Below, one piece after another: positions 23,154 through 34,664 of a stretch of DNA of 64,000 bases (its first letter is position 1; every line of letters begins with the position of its first letter). The notes beneath the pieces are model-generated. The model ran no database searches. It was given only the letters and a program-made list of their open reading frames with translations, and had not been told where the DNA came from. This DNA comes from Scenedesmus sp. ARA3 (taxonomy: Eukaryota; Chlorophyta; Chlorophyceae; Sphaeropleales; Scenedesmaceae): assembly GCA_004335835.1 (NCBI GenBank), contig RWJK01001850.1, forward strand, positions 22,108-86,107. The letters are read 5' to 3'. The position numbers and the translations under genes were made by a program.

Positions 23154-26100
23154 ATGACGAACGTAGCAGCAACAATGTCTGACATACAGCACACCAGCCT
23201 GCTGGATGACTACTTGCAGAAGACAGCAGCACGCCAGGTGTTTCAGCCGTATGGAAGCAGGCAGCAGCAACAGACACTAGTGCTGGACAGCGGCAATGAT
23301 GCATTAGACATCTCCCAGCAAGCATCAAACATAGCAGGCAACCTGGTGCTGAAAGATGTGCACCAGGCTTTGGATGAGGTTCTGTCAAGGGCTGCTGGCA
23401 GTCCAAGCACAGCTGCAGGCAAACAAGCACCAGCTGCTGCAGGTCAACCTTGGCAAAACACCGCAAGGACAGCTGCCTGCGAGCTGCAGGCACAGCAGCA
23501 GCATGCAGGGGATGCCAGCACCCCGGCAGCTGTCAACACTACCAGCAGCAGCACGCCAAGCAAGCAACGCGGCACTGGCTTATTCCGTGCGATGCGTCAG
23601 GCAGATGCAGCGGCGTTGTACGCACAGCGCTTCAAGCGGGACCAAGAGGAGCGGGGACAGCAGCAGCAGCCAGTGCTGGTAGCCCCGGATGATGGCGCTA
23701 ATGCAGCTGTGCGTGTCATTGCCGGTAACGCAGCGCTGCAGGCAAAGCTGGCGAAGCTACAGGCAGATATGGAGGCTCGCAGCTACAGGCAAGAGCTGCT
23801 GCAGCAGCTGCAGCAGCCAGGCGCCTTGTTCCAGCAGAAGCAACAGCAGCAGCGCCAAAGCAGACAGCATCATGCTCACCAACACAGTAACAGCATGGAT
23901 GTGTTTGCAGCTGATGCAGCAGGTCAGCCTAAGGACACTGCTGTATTCAGCGGGCTGTCAGGCCACCTGGGCACTTTGCGGCCTGCCACATCCCCTGCGC
24001 TGATGGGTGGGTGGGGTCTCAGCAGTGACCCCACTGCAGCCCACAGCAATACGGCCACAGCAGCGAACAGCAGGCGCAGCAGCATAGCTGATAGTGGTAG
24101 CGTTCTGCAGCAGCAGCGCATTGCAGGCCCTGGCTCGCTGCCAGGTACGCCTGGCAAGCTGGGGTCAGCTCAGCCGCAGCAGCAGCAGCAGCAGCAGCGG
24201 CTGCGGCACTTGCAGGAGCTTGCAGACTTCGAGCTGCCATGGAAGCCTGCTGGGCAGGCAACCAGCAGGACTCGCAACAACAGCGACAGTGCAGGTGATG
24301 TATACAGCAGGCACGTCACAGCAGGCCAGCAAGTGCGGCCTTGGACGAGTGCAGGCAGGGCAGCAGCAGAGCCTAGGCGGCGCAGTGGCAGCAATGGTGG
24401 CAGCAGCAGCAGCAGCAGCAGCAGGCTGCTAGGCACGGCAGCAACGGCTAGGCGGCAGAGCACTGTCGGTACCAGCAGGGTGGCCAGCCACCAGCAGCAG
24501 AGCAAGCAGCACCAGCAGCAGCAGCAGCATGTACAACGACCTGCATCTGCTGTTGCAGCCCTACAGCAGAGCCTCAGCGAGCTCGCAGGGTTCAAAATGC
24601 GAGTACAGCTGCGCCAGCAGGAGCAGGAGCAGCCAGCGCTGCCGCAGCAGTACTGCCCGGAGCAGAGCTTGCGACAGACAGACCCTGGCATTGCCTGGAA
24701 CTCACACAGCAGCAGCTTGCCTCGGCAGCGGCCACACAGCAGCACCTGGCTACAAGATCGCAGCTTGCAGCACTTGCATGAGCTGCAGTCACAGCCACGG
24801 CACTACAACCATCAAGATGGCGCAGCAGCTGCCGCGAGGGAAGATGCTGGGCTGCTGCACCGGCGCGCAGGCAGCACAGGTGGCGGCTATGTGTCTGGGC
24901 ACTCTGGCAGGCACTGGGCCGATGACAGCCGCAGGCGCAGCATTACTGCTGGCTATGGCCTATGGGACAGCTGGCAAGAGCATGTACACGACCAGGCAGC
25001 AGCAGCAGCAGCAGCAGCAGATGCTGGCCACGGCTACCGCGGTAGCTATGGTGGCAGCTGCGGACACATCGGCTTGCAGCGTGCTCAGTCGGTGCCGCGG
25101 CCGCTCAGGGTTTGGGATATGCTGCCGCTGCCAAGTGCTGCTGCTGGGTCATCATCATCGCGTGCCAGGCGGCGATCCTGCAGCGTCAGCAGCCCTGGCA
25201 AGCTTACTGGGCACCTGCAGCAGCTGAGGCAGCAGCAGCAGGAGCAGCGCAGGCCGATGACTGCTGGCGGCGCACTGAGCGGGAGTATCAGCTGCATGCA
25301 CACAGTCAGGGACGGCAGCAGCGTGCGGCCCCTTGGGTTGCACAACAGCAACAGCCATGTTGCATATGGTGCAGCTAATGCAGCAGCCGTTGCTGCAGGC
25401 AATTTGCATGCTGCCAGCAGCTCAGCGTGGCTTGTGAGCAGTCCACTAAAGCGTGCACAGCAGCTGGCAGGCGCGGGTGGCAGGCCGTGCAGCATTGGCG
25501 GCGGCTGTGCACCTGCTGCAGGCAGCCTAGGCGGCGCAGCAGGCCGGGCCAGAAGCGTGGCAGCTGCGCTGTCAGGCGTGCATGCACCTGGTGCAGCACA
25601 GCAGGGCAACGCCAGCGCGGGCGGCAGCACATTCATTGCTTTAAGCAGGCAGCTCTCAAGATTAGGTGCCAGGGTGTCGATGAACGGCAGATCTGCTGCT
25701 GCTACTGCTCAGCCCACCCCTGGGAAGGCAGTTTCCGCGACAGCGCAGCTGCTACAGCAAGTGCGTGCAAAGCAGGCGTCTGCTGGAGGTGCGCGGGTCA
25801 GCGGCAATGGAGCATTGTCTGCTGGCCGGATGGCAGCAGCAGTCACAGCACGCAGCAGCGGTGGCAGCAGTGGCGGCGCTGCTGGCGCTGCTCCGCTGAC
25901 AGCGCAGATACTGCAGTATGCTGCTGGCCTGAACAAGCCTGTCAAGGTGAGCAGGTGCAACAAACAGCAATCGGTTTGTACCATCGCATTGCTAGCGCTT
26001 GCTCCGTCCCTAGTCCCCTGCCCTAGACCCAAGAAACAGCTGGACGGATGTGCTTTTACAGCATTGCCGCTTCTTCAACATTGGGCTGATGTTTTTGCTC

Positions 26101-26295
26101 TTACGCTGTATGCTGCAGGTGAACCCGAGACAATCTGACAGCTGCAGCAGCAGCGGCAGCAGCTGCGCTAGCGACAGCGGCGACGTGGCACCAGCTGCGC
26201 GGGGCAAGCAGACAGCGTATGCAAAAGCTCTTGCCCGTGTGCGTGCAGCAAAGCTGGCTAACCACAGGGAGGATAGTGATGATGACAGTAGCTGA
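23154..26295 (+). CDS. Low-complexity, probably disordered protein of unknown function, two exons
   Basis: Exons 23154-25946 and 26119-26295 join in phase 0 to 989 residues. A second in-frame ATG at 23175 is an alternative start. The N-terminal 90 residues are less biased (LDDYLQKTAARQVFQPYG). The rest is dominated by Gln, Ser, Ala, Arg and Gly, with many RRRS/RRSS-type basic-Ser patches that could be phosphorylation sites. The C-terminus ends in a Lys/Arg helix (AYAKALARVRAAKLANH) and an acidic tail. No catalytic motif or known domain was recognised. A TGTAA at 26453-26457 lies 158 bp past the stop. A long uninterrupted frame plus a consistent splice supports a real gene. Confidence 0.7.
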
Positions 26296-27005
26296 AACAT
26301 CGTCGATCTTTGCTGATTCTTGGATCTGTCACTGCATCTCTAGCACACCGTGCAGGTCACAACAGCATCACGCATAGCACGGTCCTTGCGCCAAGAGGGA
26401 CAGATGTTGATGCAGTCATTTCACTGTCTTGATTCCTGCTGGAGCTGGCTTGTGTAATGGCATTGCAAGACTAAAAGTATTGGCTGCTCTGCAGTTGGCA
26501 GCCACGTGCACCTTAGGCAGGTGCTGCATGGCATCTGACATGGGTTGTTGCTGCAATTGAGAGTGGGTAGCCCCTTGTTTTGTGGGCAACTGTGCACTGC
26601 TCTATGAGTATACACGTGTCAGCAAGTGCATGTAAGCGCACGTTGGAGCTTCTCATATGTCAATTGCATAGAGTCTTCTTTCATGTGTAAAACCATCCAT
26701 CATGGTTGTACTGGTGGCACCATGCGGCCGTGGCCACTGTGGGCAGCCTGCCACTGCAAGCAGCTCGCACTCATGCATGGTCCAACTAGCAGCCATCGCG
26801 CCACAGCAAACAAACAATGAGCTCGCATGGCTATTAAGCCCGAAGGCTCGGCTGTCATTTAATCATGGGTGAGGTCACACATTCGATCGATTTGAAAACA
26901 GTGGCATGACAACACCGTTTCCAATTGCATCTTCACGTATCGACACCCCGGCTCATTCTCGAGTGTTCAGAACGTATTTAAATCAACGTTTACGTGCGTC
27001 AAATC
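26296..27005. other. Intergenic between the disordered-protein gene and the SAP-domain gene
   Basis: Apart from the TGTAA motif listed, nothing recognisable. The last 150 bp are more AT-rich and presumably include the promoter and 5'UTR of the SAP gene. Confidence 0.5.
26453..26457 (+). terminator. TGTAA polyadenylation-type motif
   Basis: Sits 158 bp after the stop of the preceding disordered-protein gene. Confidence 0.45.
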
Positions 27006-28714
27006 ATGGACCTGCTCAAAAACCTGCCGGACAGGTGATGCTCACAACATGTAGCTCAACAGCAGCTCCCGTTTCCTGCAGCCCTTGACTTACGACTGAA
27101 GTTTGCCTGCAGGGGATGCTTTGGTGTGATGGAGGGCGTACATATGCAGGTTGCACCTGTGTACGTCTGCTGCCATGACAACACAACACAACGTAAGGCA
27201 GCTGCAGCTCGATCATCCTGTACCAAGTGTCAGCCATGAATGGTTATGTGTCAACTGGCTGACCTTCCATATCAGCAACATTCCATGCATGTTCTTGTTT
27301 CAGCTTGCATGGTTCAGACGCTGCTTTTAGCAAAGCAGCCATGGAGCCCCCAACAGCAGATCAGGAAACACAGCAGCGCAGCTTTGATGCAACACTGTTG
27401 AGTCGTGAGCATGCAATCAGTGCAGCTGCCTTGTGCGGTTGGCAAACATTACAGGCCGAAGTTTGCATGTGGAGCTGAGTAGATAGTTCCCGCTCAGCTT
27501 GTCTGCATGCAACAGCTGCCAACTGTAACCTTCTGCCCTGCTGTTGTACGCTGCTTTTGCAGCGGGCTGCATAATCAGGAACGGCAGTCAAGCACTACAT
27601 GACCTGTACAAACAGTCGCAGAAGCGCCACTCAGCTGCAGCAGCAGCTGCTACGAAGCGGCAGGCGCGGCAGCACCTTGAAGACAGGAGCAGCAAACGGC
27701 AGCACCATACAGCAGCCAACCAAGCAGCAGGTGCGCCCACAGACAATGTGGATAGTATGACGAATTCTAGACAAAGCCAGGATACCGAAGTACGCTGGTC
27801 ATGCACAGCTGCGCACCTTCAAGCAATGCTGAGCCAGAAGACCCCCGCCAAAGTCTCCTGGCACTCCAAGTAGGGCTGTTCATGTAGGCACGGCTGCCCG
27901 GCACCATAGCATCATGCGAAGTTCTGACCTGTAGGCACAGAGAAGGTTACAGGGCAGGGTCGGTATTCTAGCCTAGTAGCCTAATAGGCTGTCGTCATGA
28001 CGCGGCTTCAGCAGCTGCACGCATAGCAGTAATGATGTGCCATATCAGCTGCATGAGTAGCAGCCTCGATGCGCTGTATGAGCTTGCCAGCAAAGTGCAC
28101 CCGGTCACTGCGCCTGCCTGCAGCCAGATGCGACGTATATGGTGCCTCAGATGGACATCTGCCATTACATTGCATGCTGGCTCACCCCAAGCCCTGATGC
28201 GGCTGGCTGGCTGGCTGGCTCTGTATGCACTGTCGCAGGTGACGGCGGCTTGGAAGCAGCACTAGCAGCAGTAGCAGGCACGGACCGCAGCTGGTCACCC
28301 GCAGCCGCAGCAGCGGCAAAAGTTGGGGCAAGGCCAGCACCCCACACAGCAGCAGCAGTATTACCAACAGCAGTAGCAGCAGCATTGCCTCATAGTAAAC
28401 CAGTACCTGCTGGTGCAGGTGGCAGCAGCAGAGGCGGCAGCAGTCTCATCATGTCCAGCAAAGCAGTAGCAGCAGCATCTGCCGCAGCTGTGGCAGCAGC
28501 GGGCAACCCAGGCGCTGCTGGTGGCGCTGGCGGCAGCAGCAGCAGCAGCAGCAAGCACCGCATGTTCAGTGTGGATGAGTTGAAGGGCATGACTAACAAG
28601 GAGCTCGTGGAGCTGCTGCGTGTGCGCAGCTGTCCTGTGTCTGGCAGCAAGACTGAGCTGGTCAAGCGGCTGCTGGACTACCAGCGGCGGCTGAAGAAGG
28701 CCACACAGGGCTAG
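27006..28714 (+). CDS. SAP-domain protein (predicted nucleic-acid binding), five exons
   Basis: Exons 27006-27034, 27304-27404, 27563-27869, 28049-28134 and 28239-28714 join in phase to 332 residues beginning MDLLKNLPDS. The last 50 residues contain a clear SAP motif (MTNKELVELLRVRSCPVSGS, then KTELVKRLLDYQRRLKK). SAP motifs are helix-turn-helix-like modules that bind scaffold-attachment DNA or RNA in nuclear proteins. Residues around 45-100 form a basic helical stretch (KRQARQHLEDRSSKRQ). The middle of the last exon is an Ala/Gly/Ser linker. No second domain was recognised, so the specific role is unknown. Five independent phase matches make the model credible. Exons 3 and 4 are the least certain because alternative donors exist. 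Confidence 0.72.
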
Positions 28715-28895
28715 GCAGCATGGTGAGCAGTCACTGAGTGGTAGGATTAAGTTAAATAGCTGCCGCCTGAGCCTCAGGAGTTGTCTAGCAGCAGCCTGAG
28801 GACGACTTCACTGTGAGGGTGACAGAGGGCATGCGGTGGAGCTGAGAGACAATTTGCTCTAAACTGCAGTGTTTGGACTGCCTGTTGTGATTGTG

Positions 28896-28900
28896 TGTAA
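28896..28900 (+). terminator. TGTAA polyadenylation-type motif of the SAP gene
   Basis: Located 182 bp past the SAP gene stop codon. Confidence 0.5.
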
Positions 28901-29810
28901 GCAGATTTTGCCTTATGGATTCTGCTGCGTTACAAGCATGCAGACATTGGTGCACACAGGTGGCTTAGATTGTCCCTGATCACCCAGGGCCTATCAGGCC
29001 TCATCCCTGAGGGACGAGTGGTGTGGTGTGCTGTAATTTGCAGTTCCTGGCCAGATTTGGCTCTTTATAGAGCATACGTTGGGGCTTCCTGTACATTCCA
29101 ATGCTGGCAGTGTTGCCCTTGTAACACAGACAACAGAAACGAGGCGTGAAGCATGGCAACTCATTTGGCATGCATGATCCTGGGAGCCAATGCTGATCCA
29201 CGCTAACACTGACCGTTTTTCCACCAAAAGGGAGCATGATCCTACTGGCTAGTCGCACGCAACAACCAGGTAAACCAGTGACCGTTGCACAGTTGTTGTC
29301 ATGTGGAATGCCATGCACGCTGCTTGGGCCACACTGGATTGTTCACATTGCTTGAGCACACGTGCATCGTAGTACACTAGCGTAGTTCATCATGTTGCCA
29401 ACATCAGTGATTGAGCAAAGGCAACAACTTCAAGCAGGACAGAGGGACTGTCAGCGCCCAGTACCAGGCTGGTAGTCTGCACTCAGAGCAAGCAGGCCAG
29501 GTCTGCGCGGTCCAACACACACAGCACTTGCCAATGCCATTGATCCACAATCTATGTGTTACATGACGGCGCGGGGCCGATGGCGTGATGCTATGGCTTG
29601 ATGGGTAACATGATGATGATGGTGTTACATGACGGGGACACAGCCCGTTTGCGAGCCAGTGACAGGCTCATTGGGCAGCCACTACATCAGCCATGCACTG
29701 GCCAGTGACTCTAGCGCACTGGCAAGCAGCCCCTAATTCTGACTACACGTACAGCAACCCTCCTCCGCTTAGCCACAGCACGGCATCCTTCTGCACCGTC
29801 AATTCCACTT

Positions 29811-29838
29811 GCTCCTTGCGGGGATCGAACCCACGACC
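29811..29838 (-). other. tRNA 3'-half-like fragment (T-arm/B-box)
   Basis: The minus strand reads GTGGG-TTCGATC-CCCGC, a perfect T-stem and loop with a B-box-like core, followed by AAGGAGC plus A as a would-be acceptor 3' strand. No complementary GCTCCTT 5' strand or normal D and anticodon arms lie upstream, because that sequence is the RING gene's coding end. It is therefore at most a tRNA fragment or SINE remnant. Confidence 0.4.
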
Positions 29839-29867
29839 AATGAAAGGCCGCCCATCAATTGGTGACA

Positions 29868-30168
29868 TCACACACTCAGGTCCACGGCATCCTCCACGGG
29901 CCGCCTGCACAGCGGGCAGCCCTTGCGGGTGTCGTACGCCGCGTAGCACACCCGGCACAGCTGTGCCGTCAGGCGCGGGTGGAAGTGGCACACTATGATG
30001 CTGCGCGGCCGCTCCCAGCACACCACACACAGCGACTCATCACCCTCCACATTGTCATCATTGCTGCCACCACTTTCACAATTGGCGGCTGCAGGCATAC
30101 CAGTTGTGTCACCACTGGCTGCGCTGACTGCTGCACGCACAGCGCTTGTTGAAGGTGTCACACGATGA

Positions 30169-30263
<95 letters not shown>

Positions 30264-31667
30264 TGTTGCTGCTGGTGCGGCTGCTGGAGCGCCTTGCATC
30301 AGTGCAGCCATCAGGTCCAGCATCTCTGCTTCCTCAGACTGCTGCTGCTGCTGCATGTCGCCACTGTTGCTTGCCAGGGAGGTCGCCGCTGCTGCTGCCG
30401 CCTGGCTGCTAGCAGGAGGTGACTGCGATGTCATGTGTGGTGCAACTGGCTGTTGCGTGGCGGGATTTGCAGGTGCCGCTCTGCTGGTGCTTGAGCTGCT
30501 GCTGGTGCTGCTGCTGCCGGGGCCCTTTCCAGGCTGTGTGCCGCTGTTGATGTGTTTCTGGCTGCTGTAAGGATGCATTCCAGTGGTTTGAGTTTCCACG
30601 ACACCTGCGCAGGCAATCAGGCAGAGTGAATGAAGTGGGTTGTGCGATGGGTAGAAGTGCATCTAACAAACAAAGCTGGTGGCAGCAAGGTTCTGCTCAG
30701 CGCTTTGTACCTGGCGCAGGCAGAACATGCAGGTTGCTGATAATGCCATTGGGTGCTGTTGTGCATGTTATCAAGTCACACAGACGTCTTACACGTCCCT
30801 GACATACAGTTCCGTGACCTGCGCACCTGTGGTTGATGCAGCAGCTGTGGTTGCCAATGCTGGTGCCTGCTGCATTATGACAGCACTGTCTCCTATCTGC
30901 ACTGCAACACGACTGTTGACCACAGCGGGTTGGCTGCTGCTGGGGTGCCCCTGGTCTTGACGCTGCTGTTGCTGGATCTCTGTTTCACCATGATCACTGC
31001 TAGCCATACTACCTTGCCGGCGGCTCAAAGCCCTGGCACATATGTCCTTGCTGGTGTTGCAATCACTGCCGCAATCCGTGCTGGCTGCTTGCCTGGTGTT
31101 GCTGCTTTGATTGGTGTCCTGCCTGCAACCAGCTTTGCTCGCTTGCTTCTTCTTTCCCTGCTTGCCTGCCCTGCTTGGCTGCTGCTGCTGGCGATTATCA
31201 TCTGTACTGCTTGCACCCCTTGCTGCTGCCCTTCTGGCCCGCCATGTCAGCCCATCACCTGCAGGATCACCTCTGCGCATCAACCCCAGCTTTTGCATAA
31301 TGCCAAACAGGCACGAGTAATGCCAACTGATCACCAAGTCAGCAAACAAGAGCATCAACACAGCGCAAATCAAGAGAGGAGGGATCCAGCGTTGGAACCA
31401 AGCACTGTCAGCCCAAGTGAACAGGCCTGTCGCCTCATGGTTGAGCCCATATTGTGCAGCCTGAGGGATCCGCTGCTGCTGCTGCTGATTATGTTTGCTG
31501 CTGCTGGTGGCCCGGCTAGGTTTGTGCACATTCCTAGCGGCGCCCCGCTTGCCGCTCTGCCCACTGCTGGGTTGGCCTGCAGCAGCAGCGCTAGCTGTAG
31601 ACGTTTCGGAACTGACCTCACCAACAGAACATGTGCACAGGGTTGCAGGAATGCAAAACCACAACAT
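29868..31667 (-). CDS. Single-pass membrane protein with C-terminal RING-like finger (putative E3 ubiquitin ligase)
   Basis: Minus-strand exons 31667-30827 and 30604-29868 join in phase to 525 residues. A hydrophobic segment (WIPPLLICAVLMLLFADLVI) near residues 95-115 predicts one membrane span. A long Gln/Ser/Lys-rich linker follows, then a poly-Ala tract of about 30 residues. The last 55 residues form a zinc-finger: CVVC, CHFH, LCRVC, CPLCRRP. This order and terminal position resemble membrane RING ligases such as the MUL1/SP1 and IAP-type fingers, which ubiquitinate organelle or membrane proteins. The spacing between the His and the third Cys pair is longer than canonical, so 'RING-like' is safer. 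The start ATG at 31667 is the first in frame; a further 5' exon cannot be excluded. Confidence 0.7.
30169..30260 (-). repeat. Coding triplet repeat encoding a long poly-Ala tract in the RING gene
   Basis: About 30 GCT/GCA-type units lie in exon 2, read as alanine on the minus strand, with a few GTTGCT interruptions at one end. Confidence 0.9.
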
Positions 31668-32457
31668 TCGGCAGCTTTTTCCGTTTTATCAGACGTAAGG
31701 CATGTGATGAAAACTGAATACTGACGTATATTACTGCATGTCCCTTGTACAGGGTGCATTTTCAGCACCACAGCACATACAACCAGCGCACAACCACCAT
31801 CCGTGCTCCTTGCTTGCAGGCAACCAAAACATGCCAGCTTGACTAACTTCCCATCACAAGCGAGCGACATTGGCAAGACGCATAGGTTTCAACTAGCCAA
31901 CCTCCAGGCAAATGCAATGGCCGTAACATAGCACATGCGCTGGCTCAGAACCCTGGACATGCTGGCAAGCCATCAATAATGAGCTGCTGGCAAGAGTTGC
32001 CAGACATTAGTTGTACATACCTGATCATAAGACTTTGAAAGCCGAATCACGTCAACAGCTGTCATAACTTCACACAATCAATTCACCGTGTCTGTCACTT
32101 TCATATGGTCGTACAATTGCAGGCAAGGCATGTCTGTTGCTGTGCATATCCTGAATGAAATCCACAGCCGAGTCTGCAACCCGTCTGTAATCATGTCAAG
32201 TTGATTGCTCAGGCATGTGCGCCTAAACAACGTCACATGTTTGTCACTGTCAAGTAATCAGGAAGGCGGCTCGTACTTACGGCTGCTCCAGCTGTCGCAC
32301 AGCCAATCAAATATACACCATCCTCCAACCAGGCCACAACACAGCGGCAAAACAGCCCACAGGATCAAAATGACCCATGCAACACCAACACCACCCAAAG
32401 GCCGCAGCCCTACCCTTCCAGTGCTATTGCCAACACCACGCCAACGCAACAGTCCGT
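31668..32457. other. Intergenic: RING gene upstream region and CDCA7-like gene 3' region
   Basis: No coding signal. It is moderately AT-rich and free of long triplet repeats. It would contain the RING gene promoter on the minus strand. Confidence 0.55.
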
Positions 32458-34664
32458 TCACTTGCCCCTGAAGCGCAGGCTCCTGCGGGTGCCCGCAGCC
32501 TCACCAACACACACACGCTTGCTGCTCTGCTCCTGCTCAGCGTCAGCAACAAAACCAGCACCAGCACCGCGCCGCGTCACGCGGCCACCCCTGCCAGCAG
32601 CAGCAGGCTCAGCAGCAGCACTCTCCACCCCAGCGCTAACTGCATCTCGCACGGGCGTGCCGGGTGCCTGCACCTCAGCAGATGCTGAAGAGGATGCCGC
32701 CTTGCTGCTGCCGGGTGCTGCTGCCACCTTTTTGCTGCGCTTGCTGCTCACCACCTCAGCAGCAGCAGCAGCGCCTGCAGCAGCGCTGCCAGACGAGCTG
32801 TCTGCCTGGGACTGCTTGTCACCGGCAGCAGCAGCAGCAGCGCCAGCCTCTTTGCCGCTGCTGCTGCCGCGCTTGCGCAGCTGCGCCTGCAGCCAGTGCG
32901 CCACTGAGGGGAAGCCTCGCTGCTGTGCGTCGTAGATGGCAATGCCGGTGGGCTTGTAGCCGCGGCGCTTCATGCAGATGGAGCTGTTGCACATCCAGCC
33001 CTCCTCTGGGTGCTCGTCCTCGTAGCAGTGCGGGCACAGCCAGGTGCCGGCGTCCATCTCTTTGCGGGCGTCCTGTGGGTGGGGTGAGATAAGATAGGTG
33101 GGGCGCAGCAAGTTTGGCAGGCAGGTTAGTTGCCAGGATGTGGAAGGCGGTGTAGCTCGCTGCAGGAAGCTGCACCAGTAGAACAGGGTTGCAGCCTGCT
33201 GTTGCTGAAAGCGCTGCACTGGCAAATGCAATGCAGGCATGACCTGCCGCTCCAGCCAATCATGGCGGCACTCTAGAGTGCATACAACCAAGTAGATGCA
33301 GCATGCACACAGATGCACCAGCCCAATCAACTTGCACAGCTGTATGGAGTTGATGCTGCACAGACGCATGGTGTGCAGCGAGCAGATGAGACTCATATCA
33401 CGACAGAAGTGGTGCCTGCCTCTCACCTCCATGGTCTGGCCGTAGCGGATGAGCAGGCAGGCACGGCAGAAGCGGCCCGTGGCGCCGTGGCAGCGGCTGC
33501 AGTCGGTCTTGCCGATGCAGTCTGCGGTGGTGCTGCGGCGGCTGCAGCGGGGGCAGCCATCCTCGCCGCACAGCTTCTTCTGGCGGCAGAAGTGGCAGGT
33601 GATGCCTGCGGGGGTGGGAGTGGGAGGTGGGGCGGCAGCAGCAGGGGTGCAGGCAGGGCATGTTCTAGTCAGCCGTGCAGTGAGGCTTTGTAAGGGCCCA
33701 TGGCTGAGTATATTTGCTGGGAATCACAGTGACAGGGTCAGTGAATCACAGGTCTGGGCAGACACAAGGCCTGCATTTACTGCTCTGCTGGTCTGCGTAT
33801 CACATGTGCTGGCAACGAACTGCACAGTGACAGGGTCACCAAGAGTTCTGCAGGGCACATGCCATACACAAGCAATGCTGTGGTGTTGGGCAAATGCTTC
33901 ATTTGCTGCCCAGCTGCTCTTCAGCAGCACTCACCAGCCACGCTGTCGTAGACAGAGCCCCTGCCCATGCTGCCGCAGCGCATCTCCTGGAACTGCACCT
34001 GCTTCTCCTCTGGCATGCTCTCAATGTCGCCGCCATCTGCATCAGGAAGAAAGCACACAAGATGTCTGTTAGACAGAGACGGTGAAGGTGTTGATGCAGC
34101 TGAAAGTGCAAACAGCCTGCAGCAGCACCATTTGCACATCAGGCAGGTGCAACGGTCTTCTGCTCAGTCGGTCGGTTGCTGCCTCGCGCACCTGCCAGAA
34201 TGTCGTCCAGGCCGGGCTCCAGGTCGGAGTATGTCACACACTCATCGTTGCTGTCTTCCTGTGAGCCGAACTCTGCTCCTGCTCCCGTAAGGCGTCGGGA
34301 GCGACGCACTGGCTGGTGGCGCTTTGGCTTCCTCTCCTGCGGTTCGAAACATTTGTACTCAATAATCGGAACCTTACTGGCATTGATCTGCATCCTGAGC
34401 AGCTGGCCGCGCACCTTGGGCACTGTGCGCCTCTGGGTGGGGGGCTTTGCTGGCCGGAATGACTTGAGCAGGTCCCTTGCTGTGTCCAAAACCCCCATTT
34501 CCTCTGCAATGTACAACAATGCGAACGATTAGACTCTGCGGAAGGTGATCAGACAGCCGACGAGCAAGGAAACTCGACTTACCCATCCGCCTCCTGTTCT
34601 CAGCAATGCGGTCCAGACGCTCCTGCTCAAAAGCAGTAAGCGGGCTTGCAGCAATCAGCGACAT
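32458..34664 (-). CDS. CDCA7-like protein with 4CXXC_R1 zinc-finger domain, five exons
   Basis: Minus-strand exons 34664-34583, 34503-34192, 34036-33935, 33605-33427 and 33072-32458 join in phase to 429 residues. The N-terminus has a helical motif (FEQERLDRIAENRRRM) and a basic stretch (KPKRHQPVRRSRR). Residues from about 166 to 285 are a multi-CXXC domain. Its Cys pairs are CHFC, CGEDGCPRC, CIGKTDCSRC, CRAC, CPHC and CNSSIC, with RYGQTMEDA and the RGYKPTGIAIYDA tail diagnostic of CDCA7/CDCA7L. In animals and plants CDCA7 proteins bind DNA through this finger and activate the remodeller HELLS/DDM1, supporting DNA methylation and heterochromatin. The C-terminus here is an Ala/Ser-rich tail ending in basic residues. 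All visible zinc-ligand cysteines are present. Confidence 0.88.

Larger units (their letters stand above)
28715..29867. other. Intergenic, convergent between the SAP and RING genes
   Basis: Contains presumed 3'UTRs of both neighbours. TTACA motifs at 29559-29563 and 29625-29629 (TGTAA on the minus strand) could serve the RING gene. A tRNA T-arm-like segment is listed separately. Confidence 0.5.
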
